Positions 1 to 5,804 of a stretch of 9,848 nucleotides of DNA are shown here, in pieces. The notes beneath the pieces were generated by a model. It saw nothing but the letters and a program-made list of their open reading frames with translations. It was not told where the DNA came from and searched no databases. Numbering within the stretch: the stretch's first letter is position 1; each line of letters begins with the position of its first letter. This stretch comes from an uncultured Bacteroidales bacterium (GTDB taxonomy: Bacteria > Bacteroidota > Bacteroidia > Bacteroidales > Muribaculaceae), in assembly GCA_947177325.1 (NCBI GenBank), contig CAMWUH010000056.1, forward strand, positions 1 through 9,848, given 5' to 3'. A program made the translations under genes and the position numbers.

Positions 1-53
1 TCGGCCGCAACATCTGCGGCGAAGTCACCTCCACCGGCCTCCCCGAAGAGTAA
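1..53 (+). CDS. C-terminal end of an unidentified gene
   Basis: One forward frame is open from the left edge to a TAA at 51-53 and reads GRNICGEVTSTGLPEE. Only about 17 codons are inside the window. I do not recognise the family. The G+C-rich third positions resemble those of the genes downstream, and a hairpin follows 14 bases after the stop, which supports this frame over the two other forward frames. Those two remain open past the hairpin and have no gene-like context. No function can be given. Confidence 0.45.
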   Translation, partial: GRNICGEVTSTGLPEE

Positions 54-67
54 CAGAAAGCATTGGT

Positions 68-97
68 GCCGGCTTTAACAGATATTAGTGAGCCGGC
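68..97 (+). terminator. Hairpin after the upstream gene, possible terminator
   Basis: GCCGGCT at 68-74 pairs perfectly with AGCCGGC at 91-97 around a 16-base loop. A moderately T-rich stretch (TCTTATTGTG) follows. The position just after the stop at 53 and just before the tRNA promoter suits a terminator that isolates the two units. The loop is long and the T-tract weak, so termination efficiency is uncertain. Confidence 0.4.
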
Positions 98-102
98 TCT
101 TA

Positions 103-133
103 TTGTGAAAACCGATTTATTTTATTAACTTTG
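103..133 (+). promoter_or_regulatory. Bacteroides-type promoter for the tRNA-Arg unit
   Basis: TAACTTTG at 126-133 is an exact match to the Bacteroidota -7 element TAnnTTTG. A TTG at 103-105 lies 20 bases upstream, the spacing expected for the -33 element. Transcription would start around 138-142, about 100 bases before the mature tRNA, so the primary transcript would carry a long 5' leader. The motif match is seen directly; use as a promoter is inferred from the known primary sigma factor preference of this phylum. Confidence 0.65.
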
Positions 134-240
134 CGATAGGCAAAGCGATGGAATTGGTATGGCTATGACCATGACTGGAGAACGCGGTTCTGACTGAAAT
201 TAGTTGTCAGCAAAGGACATTTGCCTGATGAATAACAGAC

Positions 241-312
241 AGCCTTGTAGTTCAACGGATAGAACGGAGGTTTCCTAAACCTTAGATCGGGGTTCGATTC
301 CCCGCAGGGCTA
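241..312 (+). tRNA. tRNA-Arg (anticodon CCU)
   Basis: The sequence folds into a full cloverleaf. The acceptor AGCCTTG (241-247) pairs with CAGGGCT (305-311) and the discriminator is A312. The D stem is GTTC/GAAC, the anticodon stem GAGGT/ACCTT, and the T stem CGGGG/CCCCG with a TTCGATT loop. The anticodon loop is TTCCTAA, so the anticodon is CCU, which reads AGG arginine codons. The acceptor has one G-U pair. CCA is not encoded and must be added after transcription. The tRNA stands alone, with its own promoter upstream and a protein gene 113 bases downstream. No repeat of its 3' end was seen elsewhere in the window, so there is no sign that an integrative element uses it here. Confidence 0.95.
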
Positions 313-321
313 CTACTGAAG

Positions 322-407
322 GAGGGTGCGCCGCAACCACTGAAATAAGGAGATGCCGCGTTGCTTCATGAAGCAGCCGAAAACTCGCCCTCTGTATTTC
401 TACTTTT
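322..407 (+). terminator. Possible nested-hairpin terminator after tRNA-Arg
   Basis: GAGGGTG (322-328) can pair with CGCCCTC (386-392), one wobble included. Inside it a second hairpin forms from GTTGCTT (360-366) and AAGCAGC (371-377) around CATG. A T-rich stretch follows at 393-407. This could terminate or process the tRNA transcript before the lipoprotein gene at 426. The outer loop is long, so the structure is only a candidate. Confidence 0.3.
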
Positions 408-408
408 G
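401..408 (+). promoter_or_regulatory. Possible -7 promoter element of the Ig-like lipoprotein gene
   Basis: TACTTTTG fits TAnnTTTG exactly and would start transcription about 12 bases before the ATG at 426. No TTG or TTTG is present 19-21 bases upstream; that spot reads CCGA. The call rests on one half of the motif only. Confidence 0.25.
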
Positions 409-425
409 AGAAGATCAATTTGCCT

Positions 426-2450
426 ATGAAGCAATGGCTCAACATGTTGGCTATCGCATTGGTGCTCATTGCCATGGGCGCTTGTGCCAGCATTGGCCGT
501 CCGGAAGGCGGGCCGCGTGATGAAGTGCCCCCCGAATTTGTGCGCGCCAATCCCATGCCCGGCTCTGTCAACGTCAGCCCCCGACGTGTCGACCTCTACT
601 TCAACGAAAATATCAAACTCGATGACGTGGCAAACAAAGTGGTAGTATCGCCGGTGCAGAAAAACTTGCCAACTATTTTCGGTAACGGACGCCACATATC
701 GGTTACTTTCCGCGACACTCTGATTCCCGACGTCACCTACACCATTGACTTTGCCGATGCTATCGCCGACCTGAATGAGGGAAATATACTCGACGGCTTC
801 ACTTACGACTTCTCAACCGGCGCCACTCGCGACTCGCTGGCTATTGCCGGAAAGGTGTTTCAAGCCTCAAATCTTGAACCGGCGCAAGGCATACTGGTAG
901 GCGTTCACTCCTGCCTGGATGACTCGGCAATAACGAATTTGCCATTTGACCGCATTGCCAAAACCAATCAGAAGGGGGAGTTCGTTATCCACAACCTGGC
1001 TCACGGCTCGTATCATATTTTTGCGCTTAACGATGTTAATCGCGACTATAAATGGGGACGTTCGGAAGATGTGGCCTTCTATCCCGAAGTGATTACACCG
1101 AGCGTCGAGCCTTACATCTACAACGACACGCTTAAGTCATCGCTCGATACCGACTCAATTGTTGAGCGCCACGGCTATCGTTATTTCCCCGACAATCTGT
1201 TGCTGACGTGGTTTAACGAAAACTATCTATCGCAGTATCTGAAAAGCTACACACGCCCTGACTCGGCTACGATTGAATTTCAATTCGGAGCCCCGTGTGA
1301 CTCAATGCCGCAGTTCACTGTCATCAACGGCCCTGAGGCCGGTCAAAGCCTTAACGAGCTGGCATTGCTTGACCGCTCGGCCGGAGGCGACTCACTTAAA
1401 TTTTGGCTAAAATCGCTTGAAATGGCCTCGCGCGACACCATTTTGATTGATGCCCGATATCAACGCACCGACACACTCGACAACCTTGTGTGGGTCAACG
1501 ATACCCTCAAATTAACTTATCGCCGCCCTGCCGAGAAAAAGAGCAAAAAGAAAGCGGAGGAGACTGATTCATTGAGCAAGCCCAAGACTGTGTTTATGCG
1601 CTTCGACGCCGTAGGGTCCTCTACGCAAGACCTCGATGAGCCCCTCCGATTTAAGTCGTCGTTGCCGATCGACTCCATCAATAAGGCTGCCTTACACATG
1701 GAGGTGAAGGTTGACACAACATGGTATCCCGTAGAGCCACCCATGCTGGTACGCGACTCCATTAACCGGCTTCTTGACTGGAGCATCCACTATCAATGGC
1801 AACCGGAAACAAACTACCGTTTTACGGCCGACTCGGCTGCAATCACGTCGATCTACGGTCTGCACACCGATAAAATACAGCGCGAATTTCGCACCAAGAG
1901 TCCCGATGACTACTCTACGCTCAACATAACTCTGACCGGGCGGCCTGACTCCTGTGCCATGTTTGTTGACCTGCTCAATTCACAGGATAAGGCGGTTGCA
2001 TCGTCGCCCGTCGACCCGGCCACAGGCACTGCTACATTCCATTTCGTTGACCCCGGCACCTACTATCTGCGGGCTGTGGCTGATTTCAATGATAACGGCC
2101 GATGGGACACAGGCAACATGGCCTCCCATCTGCTCCCTGAAGATGTCTATTATTATCCGAAGAAAATCAGCGTTAAGAAAAACTGGGATATCAATCAAGC
2201 CTGGAACATCAACGAACTCCCAGTGGATGCTCAAAAGCCACTTGAAATCACCAAAAACAAGCCTAAGCTGAAAGCCGGCGAGCAATATCCCACCGATGAC
2301 GATGAAATTAATCCTGACGACCTCGAAATCGATCCATTCACCGGAAAGCCATATAATGCCGATGCCTACGGTAGAGGCGGCTCAACGAGAAGCACAAACA
2401 CCGGCCTGCGAAATAGCCAGACGGTGTCGCGCAACAACCGAGTGCGCTAA
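426..2450 (+). CDS. Ig-like-domain (Big_5-type) lipoprotein
   Basis: This 674-residue envelope protein has a lipoprotein signal at the N terminus: a charged start, a hydrophobic run at residues 8-18, and Cys20 after Met-Gly-Ala. Residues 35-132 resemble the bacterial Ig-like Big_5 (SbsA-type) domain, with the typical PPEFVRANPMPGSVNV opening. A likely beta-sandwich with carboxypeptidase-regulatory character follows at about 138-225. A Lys/Glu-rich linker lies at 367-386. A second beta-rich part at about 495-600 contains DFNDNGRWD (553-561), an acidic Asn-rich loop that could bind calcium; LNDVNRDYKWG at 201-211 is a similar loop. The tail from 615 is polar and probably disordered. Similar lipoproteins are widespread in Bacteroidales and their role is unknown. 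The residues after Cys20 are not acidic, so surface export is not indicated. I start at ATG 426; a TTG at 420 would add two residues with no benefit. Confidence 0.8.
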   Translation: MKQWLNMLAIALVLIAMGACASIGRPEGGPRDEVPPEFVRANPMPGSVNVSPRRVDLYFNENIKLDDVANKVVVSPVQKNLPTIFGNGRHISVTFRDTLIPDVTYTIDFADAIADLNEGNILDGFTYDFSTGATRDSLAIAGKVFQASNLEPAQGILVGVHSCLDDSAITNLPFDRIAKTNQKGEFVIHNLAHGSYHIFALNDVNRDYKWGRSEDVAFYPEVITPSVEPYIYNDTLKSSLDTDSIVERHGYRYFPDNLLLTWFNENYLSQYLKSYTRPDSATIEFQFGAPCDSMPQFTVINGPEAGQSLNELALLDRSAGGDSLKFWLKSLEMASRDTILIDARYQRTDTLDNLVWVNDTLKLTYRRPAEKKSKKKAEETDSLSKPKTVFMRFDAVGSSTQDLDEPLRFKSSLPIDSINKAALHMEVKVDTTWYPVEPPMLVRDSINRLLDWSIHYQWQPETNYRFTADSAAITSIYGLHTDKIQREFRTKSPDDYSTLNITLTGRPDSCAMFVDLLNSQDKAVASSPVDPATGTATFHFVDPGTYYLRAVADFNDNGRWDTGNMASHLLPEDVYYYPKKISVKKNWDINQAWNINELPVDAQKPLEITKNKPKLKAGEQYPTDDDEINPDDLEIDPFTGKPYNADAYGRGGSTRSTNTGLRNSQTVSRNNRVR

Positions 2451-2505
2451 CTTCGAGCCTCACTGATTTTCCCCCATTTATACAAAACAATAAACCGGCC
2501 ACGCG

Positions 2506-3366
2506 ATGAACCAACTTCTCAACGACTACATTTCCAACCTGCTCCCCCACCCCGAGCTGGTGAAGCTGTTTGTAAGGCTCTCGCCCAAGGCCACCCACAT
2601 AATGCTCTTTAATCCGTTTGAAGAGCAGTCGCTGGCTCATTTCACTCTCAACAATGAGTCAGACGTTTCAGGCAATTCCCGCCAATACCTTAAAACGCTT
2701 GAGAAATCAATCTACAATCATCCCGGACTGATTGAGAAACAATGGAGCAGCATCACACTATTGGTTGACTACACACGATTTGCCCTGTTTCCGGCCGAGT
2801 TACCCAACCCTTATCAACTGTTTCAAGCCACCTACGGCGAAGCATCGCCGGGCACCGCACTGCTTGTCAACAAGTTTACCTCGCCTGAAGTCAGCGTTGT
2901 TGCCGAGATTGACTCTGCCCTTCTCAACTTCCTGCGACGTACATTTGTCAACGCCGAAATCATGCCGGCTATCATGCCAATGGCCACTTACTGCGTAAGC
3001 AAATGCAATACTGCTGCCCCCGTAATCACAGCCAACTTCAGCTTGCTTGGCTCAATTGAAATCATCTCGGCTGCCGGAGGGAGACTTCTGCAGGCCACCC
3101 GCTTCGAAGCCGCCACCCCCGACGATGCCGCTTTCTACACCCTGTCAGCCTCAGCTGTACTCCCAGAAGCACCCGGCGAAATCTACATCACCGGCACCTC
3201 ACCTCAGCGCAACGAGCTCATGTCCATCCTCCGACGATTTCACGGCTATGTGATGCCACTGGTTTTTCCGGCCGAAATGCACCGCGCCGGAGCCGAAGTG
3301 GGCACCATTGAATTTGACCTGCTGATTTCGCCTCTCATCTCTCCCCAACCATCTAACCCATCCTGA
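2506..3366 (+). CDS. DUF3822 family protein
   Basis: This is a 286-residue cytoplasmic protein without a signal peptide or membrane segment. It matches the remembered DUF3822 pattern. An N-terminal RLSPKATHIMLFNP strand pair comes first, then a helix and VDYTRFALFPAEL near residues 88-101, a central segment ending in a second beta sheet, and a late ITGTSPQRNELMSILRRF stretch around 227-245 followed by a short tail. The length fits the family. DUF3822 genes in Bacteroidota commonly sit directly before rsmD, and this one does, only 5 bases away, so co-transcription is likely. The conserved pairing suggests a link to ribosome maturation or housekeeping, but the biochemical role is unknown. The ATG at 2506 lies 55 bases after the previous stop, and no clear promoter is visible in that gap. 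Confidence 0.85.
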   Translation: MNQLLNDYISNLLPHPELVKLFVRLSPKATHIMLFNPFEEQSLAHFTLNNESDVSGNSRQYLKTLEKSIYNHPGLIEKQWSSITLLVDYTRFALFPAELPNPYQLFQATYGEASPGTALLVNKFTSPEVSVVAEIDSALLNFLRRTFVNAEIMPAIMPMATYCVSKCNTAAPVITANFSLLGSIEIISAAGGRLLQATRFEAATPDDAAFYTLSASAVLPEAPGEIYITGTSPQRNELMSILRRFHGYVMPLVFPAEMHRAGAEVGTIEFDLLISPLISPQPSNPS

Positions 3367-3371
3367 ACTCC

Positions 3372-3911
3372 ATGAGAATTATACGAGGAAAATATGGCCG
3401 ACGCCGCTTTGACGTCCCCACCAACATAACCGCTCGCCCAACCACCGACTTTGCCCGCGAAAATATATTCAATGTCATTGAAAACCTGGTTGACTTTGAC
3501 GACGCTCCCGCCGCTCTCGACCTTTTTGCCGGAACCGGAGCTATAACCTTTGAATTTCTCTCGCGTGGATGCTCTTCGGTGACAGCTGTTGAAAAAGCGG
3601 CCACTCAGGCCAATTTCATCAAGAAGGTCGCCTCACAACTGAATGTCGACAATCTGACACTGCTCCGCACCGATGCGCTTAAATTTATAGAGGCCGCTTC
3701 GCGAAGCTACGACATTGTGTTTGCCGACCCTCCCTACGACCTCCCGGGATTCGAAAACATCCCCGTAGCCGTGCTGAATTCCACCCTGCTGCATCCCGGC
3801 TCTCTGTTCATTCTCGAACACTCCAAAAAGCATGATTTCAGCCGGCTTCCCGGTTTCTTGCAACATCGAGCCTACGGTTCGGTCAATTTCTCAATTTTTC
3901 AAAAAGAGTAA
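3372..3911 (+). CDS. rsmD: 16S rRNA (guanine(966)-N(2))-methyltransferase RsmD
   Basis: RsmD transfers a methyl group from S-adenosylmethionine to N2 of G966 in 16S rRNA during assembly of the small ribosomal subunit. The 179-residue length is normal. The expected family marks are present: MRIIRGKYGRRRF at the start, RPTTDFARENIFN at 22-34, SAM-binding motif I DLFAGTG at 50-56, the acidic end of the next strand at Glu74, and the catalytic DPPY at 119-122. The gene follows the DUF3822 gene by 5 bases and precedes the alkyltransferase gene by 2, so translation may be coupled. Its last 16 codons and stop lie inside the left copy of the 270-bp duplication. A second copy of that tail, at 4133-4181, is not part of this gene and lies out of frame with the ORF that covers it. 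Confidence 0.95.
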   Translation: MRIIRGKYGRRRFDVPTNITARPTTDFARENIFNVIENLVDFDDAPAALDLFAGTGAITFEFLSRGCSSVTAVEKAATQANFIKKVASQLNVDNLTLLRTDALKFIEAASRSYDIVFADPPYDLPGFENIPVAVLNSTLLHPGSLFILEHSKKHDFSRLPGFLQHRAYGSVNFSIFQKE

Positions 3912-4402
3912 TTATGGACAAACCGCTTGAAACCATTCCATATCCTTTAGGCCCGGTCCACGAAAAAACATTGCTCGTTCCCTCGCCATGGGGAACGCTT
4001 GAGTTGGTGATTTACAATGATTTTATTATCCGTTGCCGATTCATTGACGATGTAAAATCTCCGTTCAAGCAATTCCATCTGCCGGCCAACATGAAATTGG
4101 TACGCCCAATCCCCTCCGATTTTGAGAAAGCGACATCGAGCCTACGGTTCGGTCAATTTCTCAATTTTTCAAAAAGAGTAATTATGGACAAACCGCTTGA
4201 AACCATTCCATATCCTTTAGGCCCGGTCCACGAAAAAACATTGCTCGTTCCCTCGCCATGGGGAACGCTTGAGTTGGTGATTTACAATGATTTTATTATC
4301 CGTTGCCGATTCATTGACGATGTAAAATCTCCGTTCAAGCAATTCCATCTGCCGGCCAACATGAAATTGGTACGCCCAATCCCCTCCGATTTTGAGAAAG
4401 CG
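3863..4402 (+). repeat. Perfect 270-bp tandem duplication (two copies)
   Basis: Bases 3863-4132 and 4133-4402 are identical by eye over all 270 positions. The unit holds the last 49 bases of rsmD, the two-base gap and the first 219 bases of the alkyltransferase gene. The flanks (A at 3862, GTC from 4403) do not extend the identity, so there is essentially no homology at the breakpoints. The unit is exactly 90 codons, and the copied rsmD tail happens to be free of stops in the alkyltransferase frame, so the reading frame stays open across both copies. Complete identity means a very recent event, homogenisation, or an assembly error. Confidence 0.97.
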
Positions 4403-4687
4403 GTCAACAAAGCAGTCATGAGCACTCAGCCGGGCGAGCTGATCAGTTACGGCGAGGTGGCTGTGGCCGCCGGATGGTCGAAAGGAGCGGCTCAAGCCGT
4501 AGGCAATCAAATGGCGTGGAACTCATTTGCTCTCATTGTTCCCTGCCATCGCGTAGCCACTGCATCAGGCATAGCCAAGAACTACCGATGGGGAAGAGCA
4601 CGACGCCGTTCCATTCTCTCCCACGAGCGCAAGGGTGGGCCTGACCTTTTCGTTTTTGACCTTCCCCCTTTACCCGAATCTGAATAA
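3914..4687 (+). CDS. O6-alkylguanine-DNA alkyltransferase family protein with internally duplicated N-terminus
   Basis: Proteins of this Ogt/MGMT family move an alkyl group from O6-alkylguanine in DNA to their own cysteine. The C-terminal domain shows a helix-turn-helix region (ISYGEVAVAAGWSKGAAQAVG) and the active-site PCHR motif, Cys211 in the 257-residue product. The duplication gives this layout: N-terminal domain copy (residues 1-73), a 17-residue linker that is the rsmD tail read in another frame (74-90), then a complete 167-residue protein (91-257). The ATG at 4184 has the same upstream sequence as the one at 3914, so the normal 167-residue protein could still be made. That length suits single-function family members and is probably the ancestral gene. 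The residue aligning with the family's DNA-intercalating arginine appears to be Gln (104 in the short form), and the usual glycine-rich loop after the conserved Tyr reads NYRWG. Family membership is secure; activity on O6-methylguanine is less so. Confidence 0.85.
   Translation: MDKPLETIPYPLGPVHEKTLLVPSPWGTLELVIYNDFIIRCRFIDDVKSPFKQFHLPANMKLVRPIPSDFEKATSSLRFGQFLNFSKRVIMDKPLETIPYPLGPVHEKTLLVPSPWGTLELVIYNDFIIRCRFIDDVKSPFKQFHLPANMKLVRPIPSDFEKAVNKAVMSTQPGELISYGEVAVAAGWSKGAAQAVGNQMAWNSFALIVPCHRVATASGIAKNYRWGRARRRSILSHERKGGPDLFVFDLPPLPESE
4184..4687 (+). CDS. Alternative, probably ancestral, start of the alkyltransferase
   Basis: Translation from the ATG at 4184 gives a 167-residue protein with one N-terminal domain followed by the helix-turn-helix and PCHR domain, the usual architecture of the family. 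The 51 bases upstream are an exact copy of those before the ATG at 3914, including a TAA two bases before the start in the rsmD frame. Initiation signals should therefore be equivalent at both sites, apart from loss of coupling to rsmD translation and passage of ribosomes that started at 3914. This entry is nested in the 257-codon frame and is an alternative to it. Confidence 0.6.
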   Translation: MDKPLETIPYPLGPVHEKTLLVPSPWGTLELVIYNDFIIRCRFIDDVKSPFKQFHLPANMKLVRPIPSDFEKAVNKAVMSTQPGELISYGEVAVAAGWSKGAAQAVGNQMAWNSFALIVPCHRVATASGIAKNYRWGRARRRSILSHERKGGPDLFVFDLPPLPESE

Positions 4688-4782
4688 CAAATTTCTATCA
4701 CTTATTAACAACCTTAAGTCCACTCGCCAGGAAAACTCCTAATCACCACCCCTAATCACTAATTCTTATTTCATAACTTCCC

Positions 4783-5775
4783 ATGATTGAACGCATAATA
4801 ATCATTGACCAAGCTGACCCGGTTAACTTCTACGGCGTCAACAACAATAATATGCAGCTTATAAAAAATCTCTTTCCCAAGCTGCGCATCGCCGCCCGCG
4901 GCTCCGTCATCAAAGTGATCGGCGACGACCACGAAACTTCAGAGTTTGAAAAGAAAATCAAAGAACTTGAAGCCTACTGCTGCAAATTCAACCGCTTGCC
5001 CGAAGATGTCATCATCGACATTGCCAAGGGGGAAGAGCCTAAGCAACTGAAGATGGACGACGTAATTATCTACGGCGTCAACGGTAAGCCAATTACCGGG
5101 CGCAACCCCAATCAGCAGCGTATGGTGGAGGCATTTGCCAAAAACGACTTGACATTTGCACTCGGTCCGGCCGGCACCGGTAAAACCTACATCGCCATTG
5201 CACTGGCCGTTCGCGCCCTGAAAAATCGCGAGGCCAAGAAAATCATCCTCTCTCGCCCGGCAGTTGAAGCAGGCGAAAAGCTCGGTTTCCTACCCGGCGA
5301 CATGAAAGATAAAATCGACCCCTATTTGCAGCCTCTCTACGATGCTCTTGAGGATATGGTGCCTCCGGCCAAATTAAAGGAATATATGGAGAGCAATGTT
5401 ATCCAAATCGCCCCGTTGGCTTTTATGCGCGGTCGCACACTCTCCGACGCCGTTATTGTGCTTGACGAAGCACAAAACACCACCACTCACCAAATCAAAA
5501 TGTTCCTCACCCGCTTGGGCATGGGCGCAAAGATGATTATCACCGGCGATACCTCGCAAATCGACCTGCCCCGCTCTGTGCAGTCGGGCTTGGTGCAAGC
5601 GCTCCGCATACTCAAGGATGTGCCCGGCATCGGACGCATTGAGTTTGGCAAAAAGGATATTGTGCGCCATCCGCTGGTGCAACGAATTGTCGAGGCCTAC
5701 GACCGCCACGACGCCGAAGAAGAAGCCGCCCACAAATCAGGCCAGCCTAAACATCCGTCACCCGACCATCAATAA
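4783..5775 (+). CDS. PhoH-family ATPase
   Basis: This is a cytoplasmic P-loop NTPase of 330 residues, the usual size for the PhoH/YbeZ group. The N-terminal 105 residues form the small accessory domain. The ATPase core follows, with Walker A GPAGTGKT at 128-135, the conserved SRPAVEAGEKLGFLPGD at 157-173, Walker B VIVLDEAQN at 224-232 and ITGDTSQIDLP at 253-263. The core ends with FGKKDIVRHPLVQRIVEAYD, and the tail is charged. Related proteins in other bacteria partner with the rRNA-processing endonuclease YbeY and have been linked to RNA metabolism and phosphate starvation; the role here is inferred from the family. The gap of 95 bases before it and 29 bases after it suggest its own transcription start with possible read-through into the next gene. 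ATG 4783 gives the standard family N terminus. Confidence 0.93.
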   Translation: MIERIIIIDQADPVNFYGVNNNNMQLIKNLFPKLRIAARGSVIKVIGDDHETSEFEKKIKELEAYCCKFNRLPEDVIIDIAKGEEPKQLKMDDVIIYGVNGKPITGRNPNQQRMVEAFAKNDLTFALGPAGTGKTYIAIALAVRALKNREAKKIILSRPAVEAGEKLGFLPGDMKDKIDPYLQPLYDALEDMVPPAKLKEYMESNVIQIAPLAFMRGRTLSDAVIVLDEAQNTTTHQIKMFLTRLGMGAKMIITGDTSQIDLPRSVQSGLVQALRILKDVPGIGRIEFGKKDIVRHPLVQRIVEAYDRHDAEEEAAHKSGQPKHPSPDHQ

Positions 5776-5804
5776 CCCCTTTACACATTATTTTACCGTA
5801 ACGC

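Noticed and set aside
241..312. Integration of a mobile element at tRNA-Arg
   Set aside because: No duplicated tRNA 3' end and no integrase, transposase or phage-like gene is present in the window.
420..425. TTG at 420 as the start of the Ig-like lipoprotein gene
   Set aside because: It adds only Met-Pro before an ATG that already gives a complete lipoprotein signal peptide.
1954..2640. Overlapping 100-105-codon frames around the end of the Ig-like lipoprotein gene, both strands
   Set aside because: They are shadows in other frames of the lipoprotein and DUF3822 genes, without plausible starts or protein features.
4774..4781. TAACTTCC just before the PhoH gene as a -7 element
   Set aside because: Two of the six fixed positions of TAnnTTTG fail, and it sits too close to the ATG at 4783 to leave a sensible start site.
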